Below are positions 21,098 to 57,711 of a stretch of 64,000 nt of DNA, piece after piece; position 1 is the stretch's first letter, and each line of letters opens with the position of its first letter. This DNA comes from Molanna angustata (lineage: Eukaryota > Arthropoda > Insecta > Trichoptera > Molannidae). The position numbers and the translations under genes are program-made. Where the stretch lies: positions 2,115,501 through 2,179,500 of the forward strand of contig OY754965.1 of assembly GCA_963576475.1 (NCBI GenBank), written 5' to 3'. The notes under the pieces were generated by a model. It saw only the letters and a list, made by a program, of their open reading frames with translations, was not told the DNA's origin and searched no databases.

Positions 21098-23863
21098 ATG
21101 GATAAATCAGAAAGTGTTGTGATAAATTGTAGTTCGCTTAGATGTCTACAGGAATTAATTTCAAATCACAGGTTAGAAAAACTATCTTTTCAAGAAAAAA
21201 AGGATTTAATTACTAATTCAAGACCAACACCTGATTTAAATATTACTTACGAGTCTAAGTCTCATAAACGTTATTTTAATAGATCGGTTTATAAAACCAA
21301 ATGGATTGCAGGTTGTTCCCACTTACAAAAACTTTTTTGCTGGAATTGCGTATTTTTTTCGAATGAAAAAACCGTTTGGAATAGTACAGGGTTTTTTGAC
21401 TTAAATAATTTATCGAATTCCATAAAACGTCACCAAGCTTCTAAAAAACATTTGAATTCTTTAGTTTCATTTAGAGACGGGGAAAAATGAGTGATCCGTA
21501 TTATTTGACCGGATCATTAAATTGAATCGGTGACTCACGGTTCACGTTGCCACAACGATCCGCTCATGAACCGGACATCACTCTCACACTTTCTATCTCA
21601 TATATAATATATCGTTAGAATGCGATACACATACCGACTCATGGCAATCATCGATTCACAACTAATTCATTATGGTTCATAAAATCTAATTCATTGCGGT
21701 TCTTAAATATGTTAAGCAATTTTGACCGCAACATACTTTGAAAAACAAATACGTAACGTCTATAATTGAATATACTATTTTGAAGGCGATCTTCGATTCA
21801 CGACTAATTCATAATGGTTCATAAAATATTTAAGCAATATTGACCATTAAGTACATTGAAATGCAAACATTTTAACGCCTACATTTGCATATCATATTTT
21901 GAATCGGTTTTGTTTTCTCTGTCATACTACGTACATGTTATGTACGATAGATAAGGATAGCTATATTTGAATCATATTGAATCGAAGAGCGAATTGATGA
22001 TCCGCATAAATTTCATGAATCGATTTTAAAAGACAGGATCTTACAAAAATATCGAACTTTGCACCACTAGTTTCATTTCATTCTTTTGGCAAACAACGAA
22101 ATGAATCACTTTTATCTCTTCAAATGTCAGAGGATATAGTTCGTCATAATTGTCGTGTTGATCATAACCGCAATGTTTTTAATAGGTTGATTGATATTGT
22201 ATGTCATTTAGGTCAGCAAGAACTTCCTTTTAGAGGACACGACGAAAGCGTCACATCTTTAAATAGGGGAAACTTTATCGAAACTTTGCATCTATTAGCT
22301 AAATATGATACAGTATTAGAAAAGCATTTACTCGAGTCAACTAAATATGGCACAACCTATCTCTCTAGTAAAATACAAAATGAAATAATTTCCTGTGTAA
22401 GTTCAGTTTTGTTGAATAGAATTAAGGAAGAAATAGAACAATCCACATTTGTATCAATAATTATAGAAGAAACACCCACTCTAGGAAATAAAGAACAGCT
22501 TTGTATCATTTTTAGATATTTTTATGGTGAACGTATTCACGACAGGTTTTTAGGATTCGAAGATGTGAGTGAAAATAGAACTGCTTCCGCATTATCTGAT
22601 ATTTTAATCAAAAAAATATATTTTTTTAACTGTACAAATAAAATAATTGCACAAACCTATGATGGAGCGAGCGTTATGGCTGGCACGAAAAATGACGTAC
22701 AAATGAAAATTAAAAAAATTTGTCCCCAAGCGATTTACATCTGGTGTGGAGCACATGTCCTTAATTTGGTGCTTTCCAAAACATGCAATAGAATATCCGA
22801 AACCAATTCTTTTTTTTCTACTTTATCTTCACTAGTAAAATTTTTCAACACTAGTACAAAACGTTCCTCCTTTTACAACAACATATGTTCAAAAAGACTT
22901 CCTCAAGTTGCACCTACTTGTTGGAATTATAATTCAGGTATTGTAAATACAATTTTTGAACAAAAATCAAATTTAAATATATTATTTGACGCAATGTCTG
23001 AAAATGAATCCGATTGGGATGGTGACACAAATTTGGAAGTTGAAAAATTTTCAAATTTATTATTTTCTTTTAATTTCAACTTTTTTTTAGAATCATTTAA
23101 TATAATATTTGAAAAAACAGAGATATTATTTAACATAATTCAAAAATCCGAAGTTGATATCTCCTATTGCATAGTCAAAATACAAGAATTTGATGAATGG
23201 TTGCAAAATAAATTTCGACTTAAATTTGAAACTATATACAATAATAATTTACAACATTATAGACCACCAAAAAGAAAACGCAACATCACTTGTATTAAAA
23301 CAGAATATAAAAGAATATATGATGAAATAATAGACAACATTTCTTTAGAAATAAATACGAGATATTCAGATATCGATAAACTTAAGTTTTTCCAGTTGTT
23401 TAATACTAAAAAATATGATTCTTATCAGATAAATTTTCCGTCTGAAGCATTTTCTTCATTAGAAATTTTTTATGGTTCATTTTTTGACTTACAGGCGCTA
23501 AAAAGTCAACTAATCTGTCTCTATTCTTCTCCTGAGCTAAAAGGTTTCAATATTTTTCAACTAATGGATTTCATTAATCAGAATAGTTTACATGCAGCGT
23601 TTTCAGATTTATATTAATTATGTAACTTATTAATAACGATTCCAGCGATTAGCGCATCTGCTGAACGCTCATTTTCTTCACTAAAACGAATTCACACGTA
23701 TTTAAGAAATACACAAGGCCAAGAAAGACTCTCTGATTTATCCATAATATCCATCGAAAAGGGGTTGCTTCAAGATTTAAAACGTTCGGGATCATTTTAT
23801 TGTAATGTAATTTCGGAATTTTTAAAAAAAGACATACATGTTGAATTGCAGTACAAATAATTT
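21098..23863 (+). pseudogene. hAT-family transposase (ZMYM1-like), interrupted
   Basis: The first part, 21098-21471, encodes an N-terminal TTF/BED-like zinc-finger region ('CWNCVFFSNE', 'IKRHQASKKHLNS'). The frame is then cut by a MITE at 21472-22069 and resumes in the same frame from 22078. The catalytic core follows, with 'AQTYDGASVMAG' and 'IWCGAHVLNLVL' typical of hAT RNase H-like folds. An in-frame TAA at 23615-23617 precedes the C-terminal dimerisation segment 'ISASAERSFSSLKRI', which ends at 23863. Functional hATs of this type run about 750-800 residues, and this one would be close. At least two lesions (MITE insertion and nonsense codon) inactivate it. Its own terminal repeats were not identified. 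Confidence 0.87.
21472..22069 (-). mobile_element. hAT-like MITE, copy 2, inserted in the transposase
   Basis: Inverted copy of 20265-20981. It begins TAGAGACGGGG and ends GCACCACTA, flanked by GTTTCATT at 21464-21471 and 22070-22077. Removing the element and one duplication restores the surrounding transposase frame, which confirms the borders. At 598 bp it is shorter than copy 1 by an internal deletion. Confidence 0.9.
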
Positions 23864-24084
23864 ATAAGAAATCAATATTTTTTTTATCGTAACCATACTT
23901 CAGGATTGGAAATTGAAACGCACAAACGGTCCTTTTCAGGGCCACAAATTGTATATATTTATTTGGCATGTGATTTAAAATCATGTCTATGAACATAATA
24001 CTTTTCGTGGCTACTGAAATGAACAAGGATGAACATCGTTGAATTTTTGATGTTGAATTTTTGATATTAGGTTTCTTCAGGATA

Positions 24085-24210
24085 AATTTCGAATCAATGG
24101 TTTAAAAAATATACTAATTACTGATCATTTAAGACCAACACCCAATTTAAATCTAACTTTTGAGAATCATTTGAATTGTTTAGTTTCATATCCAAATTAT
24201 AAATCTATTC
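24085..24210 (+). mobile_element. Degenerate hAT transposase N-terminal fragment
   Basis: 'DHLRPTPNLNLTFENH' followed by 'LNCLVS' repeats, in decayed form, the 'NSRPTPDLNITYES...LNSLVS' segment of the transposase at 21210-21471. It lacks the zinc-finger part between them. It is probably a deleted copy of the same family. Confidence 0.6.
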
Positions 24211-24340
24211 AAAAGAAAGCTTGTCTTATTATTACATATACTTTGATTTTTTGTGTTTCGTCGTATTTCGCAAATAATGTGAAAGACAATACATTTTCAT
24301 ATACGTCACTGATCAAAAATGGATGGAATATGTGATATTA

Positions 24341-24545
24341 GATGGGTCGATGGTAGAGGGGTTAGCGCGCTGGGCTAGTAATCCAGTGGTCGCGAGTTCG
24401 AATCCTTCCTCGACCGATTTCGTTCACTTATAGCACACAAGTATTTATGCTTATTTTAGGGAACGTAGGAAGATGTATACCTATGTACTTGTTTAACAAG
24501 GACATATTATTTTTTTATAAAAAAAAAAAGAAAAAAAAAATGTTC
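24341..24545 (+). mobile_element. tRNA-derived SINE, family 1, copy a
   Basis: The 5' head (about 24344-24414) folds like a tRNA and carries an A-box-like 'TAGAGGGGTTAGCGCG' and a B box 'GAGTTCGAATCC'. The unrelated body 'GGGAACGTAGGAAGATGTAT' and an A-rich tail follow. The same body follows the head at 31371-31570, so this is a SINE and not a tRNA gene. Confidence 0.85.
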
Positions 24546-25302
24546 AAGGCTTGCGTGCTCTGAAGGCCCTGGAAACGCCTATGATTTCAGTAACTGCTGA
24601 TGCATGTTGGTCGAAACGATCTAATAGGTCGAATTATTCTGCCTTATCCGGTGTAATTGCTATAATAGGAAGTCAATTTGGGAAGCTTTTATATTTCGTA
24701 GTAAAAAATAAATATTGCCTTATGTGTTCGCGATATGCAGCTAATGATGAGATGCGATGAGCGAAAAATTCTCTTTCAAAATAAAGAAAACCAGACGGTA
24801 ATTACGGATCTTCTTGTAATTAGCCCGACATGGAGTTTGTACAGAGATCAGATTGAATGATCTACCGTGCTACAAGCAGAAAGCAGTATGTGGTTGGACT
24901 TAAGGCGGAATTTATTAACAGCTTCATGGTTTAGCAATATATGTAAGAGACGAAAATCAGACTGTGAACTTCTTGTGAAAGCAATGTTTTATGGAAGCAC
25001 TGTAAGTCATGTGAGCTCAATCAAGTACAGGATCGACAATGAGTGTCGCCCTTCGACAATTATCGTTACAAGAAAATATACCTACATATAATGAAATGTG
25101 GCTTGCTCACATTGCTTTCTTGGTGCGAGTCCAGACGGTATATAATATGTAAATGGAATTGTGGAAATTAACTGCTAATCCTTCTTTATAGAAGAAGCGA
25201 TCAAAAGCAAAAGAGTAAAGTTTTGGAAATACAATAAAAAAAACGAATATTTTGTAGACAAAAATCATGATTGGTATTATCAAGTTCAAGGACAGTTACA
25301 TA

Positions 25303-28274
<2,972 letters not shown>

Positions 28275-28328
<54 letters not shown>

Positions 28329-28330
28329 TA
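28275..28330. repeat. (TA)n microsatellite, right of Tc1
   Basis: Remaining part of the TA tract, with one TG interruption. It leads into 'AAATGGATTTACG' of the Helitron. Confidence 0.93.
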
Positions 28331-29408
28331 AATGGATTTACGTATATTTGTTTGTTCGCGATGAACTCTTAAACCAACCATCCGATTGCGATGAAACTTT
28401 GGGTATTTGTTCAGTTCATTCAGGAGAAGGTTTATGCATTATAATTTATTTATTTATTTATTCGATATCTAACAAAAAAAATCCTATTGAATTGATTCTT
28501 AGTGGGTTTGTTCATCGCGTACACGAGAAGGTATAAAAATTAAAATTAGCATATAAATAAATAAATAAATCATTGATTGAATAAGTAAATAAACGAATAA
28601 AGAAATAAATAAGTTAGTAAATAAATAAATTCATAAATCAAAAAATAATAAGAAAAAAATCCTATATACCTACGTAACCAAATATAAAATGGTATATTAT
28701 ATAAAACTGGTATAATGCCAAAGGTTCACGTATATTTGTTAGAATAATTAAATAAAATTATAAATGAATGAATGAATAGGGACGAAAGGACTGTAGGGGT
28801 GGAAGGGAAAAGAATACGGAATTATAATTAGCGAATCTAGATATGAATGTTTAATAATAAAAAGGAAACATATCGATCAACCATTATTGTATATTTGGAT
28901 TTATATAATTAAACAGGCAGGACAACGTCTGCCGGGTTTTACTAGTAACTAATAAGTCTTCTTACATATTTGCCGTTTGGACTGGAAAAAATCATGAAAT
29001 GTTAGTCGAACGGATTATGCTAGACGATAATTTCTGGAAGGAAAGAATGGAGAGTAAGTTGGTATCATTTTATATAAATTGGCTACTTGCAGAATTGATT
29101 GATCCAAGAATTGCAAGAAATGTGAAAATTGAAAAGCGAGATATAATTATTGAGGAATAAAAGTTTGTATGCAGAATGAAACTTACGGAGAAAAGGGGAA
29201 ATACATGATAAAATACTGCTTTTGTCAGTGTCTCTTTGCAACATGTAAATCATGCAAAAGTTTTCTATTACATTTAATAATCATGTTTTAATACACGTTG
29301 AAGGTAAAAATCACATTCATGTATATAGATTTATATCTATGGTTCTTGTATTCTTACTAAAATTTTTACTTGTAACAATAAGTGTTGATGGATTGAAATA
29401 TATACAGT

Positions 29409-29576
29409 CATTAACTTCCTGTAATTTTATTGTATTCTGATAATCAACATTATAATGTCAACTTCATTAACTTCCTGTAATTTTATTGTATTCTGATAAT
29501 CAACATTATAATGTCAACTTCATTAACTTCCTGTAATTTTATTGTATTCTGATAATCAACATTATAATGTCAACTT
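29409..29576. repeat. 56-bp tandem repeat, three copies
   Basis: Units start at 29409, 29465 and 29521 ('CATTAACTTCCTGTAATTTT'). They look identical, so the expansion is recent. Confidence 0.93.
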
Positions 29577-31370
29577 CATGTAAACGGATATACGATCCTC
29601 TAAATATATATTTTGTAGGTTTGTTGCTATTTTGAAAACATCACTTTTATATATTTTCTCTTGATCTGTACTTTTACTGAAAATCTCATTATTGTAACAA
29701 TAATTTTAGTTCATTAAAGTGTACATAGGTAATTATTATCTTCCTGAAACATACGTGAATTTATTGTTTTCTAAAGCTTCATATAACTGGTATATGATCC
29801 TCTAATATTTATTTTTAATTGTTTTTGTATTTCATGCTTGTATTCTTGTTGTTGTATCTATTTATTTATTTATTTATTTATTCATTTAGGAATACAAACA
29901 GTTACAGAAAATATGCATATAACTAATAGTAACATAGAATTCAAAGTTTATCTGCAACCTTACAGTATTCACAATATAAACATATGAAAGTGAAAATTTG
30001 CAAAGTAATACAATAATAATAAAAGACAAAACAAGTAAAGAAGAAAAAAAAAAAAAAATCAATTTAAATTAACATAAATGAAATGAAATAGATAAGAAAA
30101 TAATTATACAGAAATAAGTATTGAGGCGAGAAATAGAGAAACAAGAGTTATACATTAACATAATGATAAAAAAGAGAAAAAAAATACATAAAATAAAATT
30201 AAAATTAAGGAGCCATAATTCAATAAAAGAGATGGTGTAGTATGTTATGACAGATGATTAATATCTCAATAGAGTATGTGTATTATTATGTCATCGCGTG
30301 TTGTGGTGATGATTTTTGAATGTGTTTTATTTCGTGTTTGAATGCTGTGTATGATTTGGAGAAGATGTGTGTGTCTGGAAAGGTTTTGTTATTTTTTTTT
30401 TATCTGTACCTAAATATGTAGATACATGTTTTAACTTTTTTTAAAAGGTCCTTTACTGGGTGTATAATAAATAAATATGCACTTAAGTTTCTTTTAGTTT
30501 ATTTCCTTCCATTTCTGGACTCAATTGCCTACTCATCCTTGCAAGACAATAAATTGTTAAATATAAATCGATAAGTTGATATAGTAAGTACCTACTGCTG
30601 ACAAATTATTTTTTTTATGAACTAAAATTATTTGATATAATATATTCTATCTCTTTAATAAATTCATATAACGGAATAAAATATTAAAAAATATACTAAG
30701 CATTTAAACAAATAAAATTTAAGTATATAAATTTATACTTTATTTGTGTTCGAAATCTACGATAGTAATTGATACTAATTTTGTATACAAATATAATTAT
30801 TTTTACACGAATAAGTTAGACATCTTTAAAATGTTTCATGGAAATTAATGTTCAAAAATTAAATAATATGAAATTGCGTAAAATGGTGTAGTATTGTATC
30901 TAGAATAACTAGTAAAAGAGATAAATATATGCAACAGTGAATGTGAGTAGGAAAGCGATAGATTTGCTGTTACGCTCTTTCTCGTACATATCCGTATGTA
31001 CATTCTCGCTCTAAGATTTTTTGGACACAACCAAGACGATGAATCGTTTATGGTATATCATGAAGCCTGACGCATAACAAACCAATTTTTCTCACTCATA
31101 CATGTAAAAAAGGCTGTGACGTCACGAACCGTGGAAATGCCGTTCATATATAACACTCTTAATGCAAATGCTGAAAAATTTCCATACAAAATTTTAATGC
31201 TTTGTGGAGTGACTTGGTATTGAGGAGTATAGCATTGGTCACAGTCCCCTCGTCTATATATGTGTAAAAAAAAAATTTCTTTGAGGTCTTTTAAGCGAAA
31301 ACATTGGTCTGGATAAATGACAATAATAATGAAATAACTCTGTTGTTTGTTTTTTTTATTGATTTATTTC
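29577..31370. other. No gene recognised; AT-rich with simple repeats
   Basis: Contains (TTTA)n near 29860-29885, A-rich stretches around 30040-30200 and otherwise unclassified AT-rich sequence. 31070-31250 is slightly less AT-rich but shows no recognisable frame or element ends. Confidence 0.6.
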
Positions 31371-31570
31371 AGATGGGTCGGTGGCAGAGCGGTTAGCGCG
31401 CTGGACTGGTAATCCAGTGGTCGCGAGTTCGAATCCTGCCTCGACCAATTTCGTTCACCTATAGCACAAGCATTTATGCTTATTTTAGGGAACGTAGGAA
31501 GATGTATATGTGCTTGTTTAACAAGGACATATTCATTTTTATTAAAAAAAAGAAAAAAAAAAGAAAAGAA
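31371..31570 (+). mobile_element. tRNA-derived SINE, family 1, copy b
   Basis: The best-preserved copy. The tRNA-like head (about 31376-31447) has anticodon stem CTGGA/TCCAG with GGT in the loop, resembling tRNA-Thr, plus B box 'GAGTTCGAATCC'. The body is shared with 24341-24545 and an A-rich tail follows. Confidence 0.86.
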
Positions 31571-32079
31571 ATTTATCAATAGTAAAATTAATTATATTTG
31601 CATATTAATTTAAAATTATACATTTCAGATTAATCACATTGTAATATGAGATAAATATAAATTTATTGTTTAATAGATATCACAGACAAACACATATTAA
31701 TATATACTATGTGTTACTTTTGGAGTAAAGAAAAAAAGTCTATTATTCAATTATTAAAATGCTATAATAATCTAATTTGGTTATTTCATTTATTTATTTT
31801 GTGACTTAATGAAATTGAAAAAGAAATATTGCACAAGAATTGTTTTTAAGGTTTTAAAATTTAAAAAAAATTAACGACATTCAATATATTTATTACAGTT
31901 TCAATACTTGTAATTACCAACTGCTAAATAGTACCTATTTCTACAGTACATAATTATTAGTAATCATGGACTACCACAATGTTACACCATCAAATTATTA
32001 TTACGATTATAAGATTATAGTTATATTTATCTAAGAGTACTTAATATTTAAAATTTGTTCTAGATTGTTTTGAGACTAT

Positions 32080-32671
32080 GGCCCGGTATTACAGTCGGCC
32101 CTCAACTCATTGACTTTGTTAAACTCAAGATTTCCGTATTAATGGGAGATTGAATCCATTTCCGTATTACAGTGCAATATGACATGTCAGTTACTAAATC
32201 TTCAAGTATATACATATTTTACTTTTTCTATGGTTATTATCTGTCAAATTTTAAATAACCTCAAATAATACGAACTACAAAACGGGACGTTACGACTTGA
32301 AATACTATTGTTTTATTATCCAACATGTTAAATTTAATTTTTTTCATTAAAATAATGCTTTTAAATGCCCATGTTCGTTTCAATATGGCTGTCAGTTTGG
32401 TTTGTTGTGTGGCGCCATCGTCGAAACAACTAACGCCTTTAGTGATAGGACACTGAAACTACACTCGTTGCCTAACGCCTCTAGTGATAGAACACTGAAA
32501 CTACACTCGTTGCCTATAAAATGACAGTTGACTCACCGTTAAGTACTTAATCCGCCAAAAACGTTGAGTTAAATATTTGTCGTTGTAGTGACACATTTGA
32601 GGGAAGATTAGGCCTAAACGGACACTGTAATACGCTATATTTTTGAAAACTTGAGACTGTAATACCGGCCC
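32080..32671. mobile_element. Harbinger-like MITE, 592 bp
   Basis: Inverted ends 'GGCCCGGTATTACAGTC' and the complement of 'GACTGTAATACCGGCCC', flanked by TAT on both sides (32077-32079, 32672-32674). GGGCC-type ends with a 3-bp duplication fit PIF/Harbinger-type MITEs, but the superfamily is inferred. It has no coding. An internal direct repeat of about 50 bp lies at 32428-32515 ('ACACTGAAACTACACTCG' twice). Confidence 0.78.
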
Positions 32672-32849
32672 TATGTTGAACTATAATTTTAACATTTTTT
32701 TCTCTTTATTGCTTCTAAAGTAAATTATGTTATAATTTCATACAACTGAAATATAAATAAATATTATATAAACCAAGTTTATATATTATAGTTATATATT
32801 ACAACTTACAAGATATGCATATTATTTATTACATTTCATTGGAGACGAA

Positions 32850-32965
32850 ACGGAAATATATTTTCTTTAAGAAAAACAAGCCCCTACCCATCATTGACTG
32901 GTATATATGATCACTTTATGTGCTTGTGCAACATTCACCAATAACTCATAGAACAATTTCATTCA
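32850..32965. mobile_element. Fragment of the palindromic MITE seen at 50.7 kb
   Basis: Shares 'GAGACGAA', 'TGATCACTTTATG' and 'GCAACATTCACCAAT' in order with the arm of the 50703-51096 element. Diverged and incomplete. Confidence 0.55.
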
Positions 32966-32967
32966 CC

Positions 32968-33071
32968 AATGACACATATTATTATTTTTTTTTATTTTAA
33001 GAAATATAATATGAGGAAACATACATACTTATTACATAGACATTATTTTTTTTGAAATATTAAAAATTACT
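32968..33071. repeat. About 104-bp direct repeat, left flank of LINE
   Basis: 'AATGACACATATTATT' through 'TTAAAAATTACT' recurs at 34180-34282 with only a few differences. The two copies bracket the LINE fragment exactly. Confidence 0.9.
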
Positions 33072-34179
33072 GGACTTCAAGGCTGCATATGACAGTGTCA
33101 ACAGAATTAAACTCCACGAGGCAATGATGGAGTTGGCCATCCCCCCTAAACTTGTGCGCCTTGTCGGAATGACCATGTCCAATACATACTGCAGTGTAAA
33201 AATACAGTGTAGCATCTCAGAACAGTTCACAACATATAAAGGGCTCCGACAAGGCGATGCATTGGCATGCTTGTTATTTAATATTGTCCTGGAAAAAGCT
33301 GCTAGAGACTCAGGCATAGAGACAACAGGAACAATTTTCAGAAAGTCGAGTCAATTACTTGCATATGCGGACGATATCGATATTATATCTAGAACGTTGC
33401 CTTGCATGAAGGATAACTTCTTGAGACTTGAGCCTGCAGCCAATAACATGGGTCTAAAGATCAACGCTTCAAAGACAAAATACATGGCAACAAGAAAAGC
33501 ATCACTGAATAGCATCACCGTAAGAAACGAATCAATATCAGTGGGAACTTATCAGCTAGAAGCCGTTGAATCATTCACATACCTGGGATCTCTTGTTACA
33601 GCGGACAACAACACCAGTGCGGAAATAAGGGCAAGACTTGCCGCGGCAAATAGATGCTATTATGGACTGCTAAAGCACTTAAGGTCACGACTCATCTCTC
33701 GTAAAACAAAAACCCTCATTTACAAAACTCTTCTTAGACTGGTCATGACATATGCATCAGAATGCTGGACATTGACCAAGAAGGACGAAAATGCATTGTT
33801 GGTGTTCGAAAGGAAAATACTTCGTAAAATATTTGGTCCTACCTGTGAAGGAGGATCTTGGAGGATCCGGTTTAACCACGAGCTAGAAATAATGTATGGC
33901 GAACCAAACGTTGTCCAATACATCAAAATACAACGTCTACGTTGGCTCGGACACGTTTGTAGAATGGAGGATAACCGGGTCCCAAAGAAAGTATTGGACA
34001 CCTGTCCTGAAGGAAGAAGAAGCAGAGGGAGACCTAGGATGAGATGGCTGGACGACATCGAGGGTGATATAAGAGCGATCGGGCAGACAAATTGGAGGAG
34101 ACTTGCTGTCGACAGGGCGGGATGGAGGCTGTTTCTTGGAGGCCAAGGCTCGCACCGGGCTGTAGCGCCATTGCTGATG
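33072..34179 (+). mobile_element. 5'-truncated LINE (RTE-like), reverse transcriptase half
   Basis: An open frame from about 33068 to beyond 34170 encodes the RT: 'DFKAAYDSVNRIKLHEA', 'KGLRQGDALACLLFNIV' and the catalytic 'LAYADDIDII', then 'CWTLTKKDENALLVFERK' and the tail 'GHVCRMEDNRVPKKVL' / 'RRSRGRPRMRWLDD'. The endonuclease and N-terminal RT fingers are missing. No stop interrupts the remaining RT, so the insertion is young. The 3' end is a short 'GCTGATGA', consistent with the (TGA)n tails of related copies at 61.4 kb. It lies between about 103-bp direct repeats. Confidence 0.88.
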
Positions 34180-34282
34180 AATGACACATATTATTATTTT
34201 TTTTATTTTAAGGAATATAATATGAGGAAACATACATACTTATTATATAGACATTATTTTTTTTGAAATATTAAAAATTACT
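34180..34282. repeat. About 103-bp direct repeat, right flank of LINE
   Basis: Partner of 32968-33071. Read as an unusually long target-site duplication. Confidence 0.9.
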
Positions 34283-35535
34283 TTTCAATAAACAAATATT
34301 GCTTTTTTTAAATGGACAACACACACTGGTTAATTGGAAGATAAGATATATTATTTATTCATCAGCAAATTGAAGTGATACAATATTTTATTGTATACAT
34401 ACAAAAAATGTTTATTTCAAAGTCAATGTATTTTTTTAAATTAATATTTTACTATTCACCTATTTCTATCAAATAACAAATTTAAATAACTTTATACTAG
34501 TCATTCTGAATAATCAATTATAACAAGAGGAATTACAATATATAGTAATCACAGAGTAAAGAATATATAGAGCTGACATAAGCTACAACTTTAGGAAAGT
34601 GAGAGTATTCCAAGCACATTTAATGTTCAAATATAAAACAGATTTATATAGCATTAAAAGTAATTGGTTTTCGAAATTTTAATCTATTTGTTAACAGCGT
34701 GTACTTTTTAATATAAGGGTTGAGTACTGTTTCAATTTTCATTCCGGACCATTCCGAAAATATTAAAATACGTTAAATTGATTGCCACCAAATAAGAAAT
34801 TTTGCTTATGCCATGTCTATAGATTATTAGTCTGCGAGTACTACATTAATAATAGTTAATAATACGTACACAGAAAAACAAATTACTTACATTTTATGGA
34901 AGGTTAAGTACTAAATAATACAAATCAAATCTTGAAAACTACTAAAAATATACATCACAGCTTATATAATTATCACACATTACACAATCAGCATTTTTTT
35001 TTAAATAATATTTCGAATATGATATAAAAAATATATATTTTGACATTATTGGTAAGTATCAGTGGTATGTAAGGAGTCTTCAGCTGGGTAAAGATATCGA
35101 CAAATATCTTTACAAAAAAAACATGTTCTGCTCAGCCCATGTGAATTTTCAATATGTTTGCTGATAACTATACAGTGAACCAGAATCTTGACACTTTAAG
35201 CTGATTTTTATAAGGATTGCACGACACACCTTTTCTCAATTTTTTTCATTGATTAATTGTATCTCCATTAAGACGAAGTAGGAAATTTGAAGATGAATCT
35301 GATATAGTTCTTAAAACCTGTCATCTCTTGATTTACACAATCACTTTACGCACCTGAGCAACATACCCCAGTTTATGCCATTCATCAAGTTCTCTTGACA
35401 ATCCAATGTTTTCTAAAAACAATGATACTGCATGCCATCTAGATAGAAATCTAGTAAACAATGGAAGCAACTAGAGTTAGTGGTACAGCAGTTAGCGTGC
35501 TGAACTAGCAATTGTGCTAGTAGGACCCTTTACAT
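34283..35535. other. No gene; AT-rich with MITE and SINE traces
   Basis: Mostly featureless AT-rich sequence. 35225-35400 holds a third, badly diverged copy of the palindromic MITE ('AAGACGAAGTAGGAAATTTG', 'CACTTTACGCACCTGAGCAA'). 35475-35527 resembles a SINE family 1 head ('GCAGTTAGCGTGCTGAACTA') cut by the hAT MITE that follows. Confidence 0.55.
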
Positions 35536-36060
35536 CAGGGGTGCTCAAACTTGAACTACTAACAATCTACCTCAATATTGTTAGACTACGATCGATTGAC
35601 TCTGAAAGGCTGCAAGTATGTGTGATGCAGTATTGTCGTCTACGTTGGGTGTATCGTGGCATAGATATTAGTTTTCCGCACAAAATGCATTTTTTAGTTA
35701 AGGTAAGTGTAGGTCTGCTCTAGAATGAAATGAAAAAACTCAATTGTTTATTGGTTCTTACAAAACAAATGAGTTCTACTGTCTAAACTTAACTAAAGAG
35801 TGACTTTGTATGTTGAAGTGTGGCACTGCATATCCTCAGCATACTTTCATAAGATGGTACGTAATTACCGAGTGCTTGGATACGATAAAAGTAAGTGATG
35901 AGGGGATTATTCTGGCCTAATTGTGGATCGAATAAATTTTAGTCATTTATTCATTACATTTTGTTTTAGTTACCTACTTACTGTTAATAGTTCTATATCG
36001 GATATTTTTTCTCTAGATCGACTCAAAAAGCAGTCGCGATCGACCGTTTGAGCACCTCTG
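35536..36060. mobile_element. hAT MITE, 525 bp
   Basis: Left end 'CAGGGGTGCTCAAAC' and right end 'GTTTGAGCACCTCTG' are inverted repeats of the classic hAT type. The flanks are CTTTACAT (35528-35535) and CTTTATAT (36061-36068), an 8-bp TSD with one later change. No transposase. Confidence 0.9.
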
Positions 36061-36311
36061 CTTTATATCCTTCAGCACTCTATTTTTTCTCTTCTTTTTT
36101 AAAAAAGAAAAAATGGAAGGCAAAGATAGAACTATATGGAAGCCATTGAAGAAGGCCTTTACCCAAGAGGGATCCATTTAATGAACAAATAACACAAATT
36201 AGAAATAAGTTTAAATACTACATAATCATTTAAATATATAACTACTAATGAAATAAAATACTTATATATGCTTTAAAAATAATTGTAAAAGAAATGGAAT
36301 AGTAAAAAGGC

Positions 36312-36317
36312 TTTATT
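36312..36317 (-). promoter_or_regulatory. Polyadenylation signal of gene A
   Basis: Minus-strand AATAAA, 40 nt past the stop codon of gene A. Another AATAAA overlaps the stop itself (36356-36361). Confidence 0.6.
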
Positions 36318-36356
36318 ATTATTACACATTAATTTCAACGAAACAATCAGATGCCT

Positions 36357-57150
<20,794 letters not shown>

Positions 57151-57711
57151 TGTAGCAGTTAAGTAACAATTATATGTTTTATTTTAAATTCAATTGTTAT
57201 CTATAGTATGCGTGCAGACACATTAAATGATTTAGTAATTAAATGCACTTCACATTTAGACACTGTATTAATCACATAGGATGACAACATATTAAGAGAA
57301 TATGTTTATTTATATTATAGTAATCTAAATTATTTACTAACTTTATTTAATAACTGCAAAAAAATAATACGAGATATTATCATAACTTCATATTAATCTA
57401 ATCAGATAAATAAAAAAGTTATTAATATGATAATTGTTTGACATAATTTAATAATGAACATAATGATAAGAAGAGGTCAAGTTAATTATATTACCTAAAA
57501 CAATAAAACCTTTTAAAATGTTCTCTGTTGTACTACAAATTACTAAGTTCTAGATGCAAATTTTACTAGTCCAATTGTTCATTAGAAAAAAATATATTAA
57601 AAGTAGGTACCTACTTAAATTTTTAAATTAACAAAGTGGAAATTCATTATTTACATAACTAAATTGAACAAGTATCGGATTAGCCCTTTCAATTTAGTTT
57701 ATTTCTGACCT
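57151..57711 (-). other. Upstream region of gene A
   Basis: 5' flank or 5' UTR of gene A. No acceptor site immediately precedes the start codon, so the 5' UTR probably begins in this AT-rich stretch. A core promoter could not be identified by eye. Confidence 0.4.

Noticed and set aside
31376..31447. tRNA-Thr-like gene (also heads at 24344, 38369, 51713, 54248)
   Set aside because: Each head is followed by the same non-tRNA body as other copies and by an A-rich or AT-repeat tail, so they are SINEs.
33720..34187. 155-codon minus-strand ORF
   Set aside because: Antisense shadow of the LINE RT at 33072-34179.
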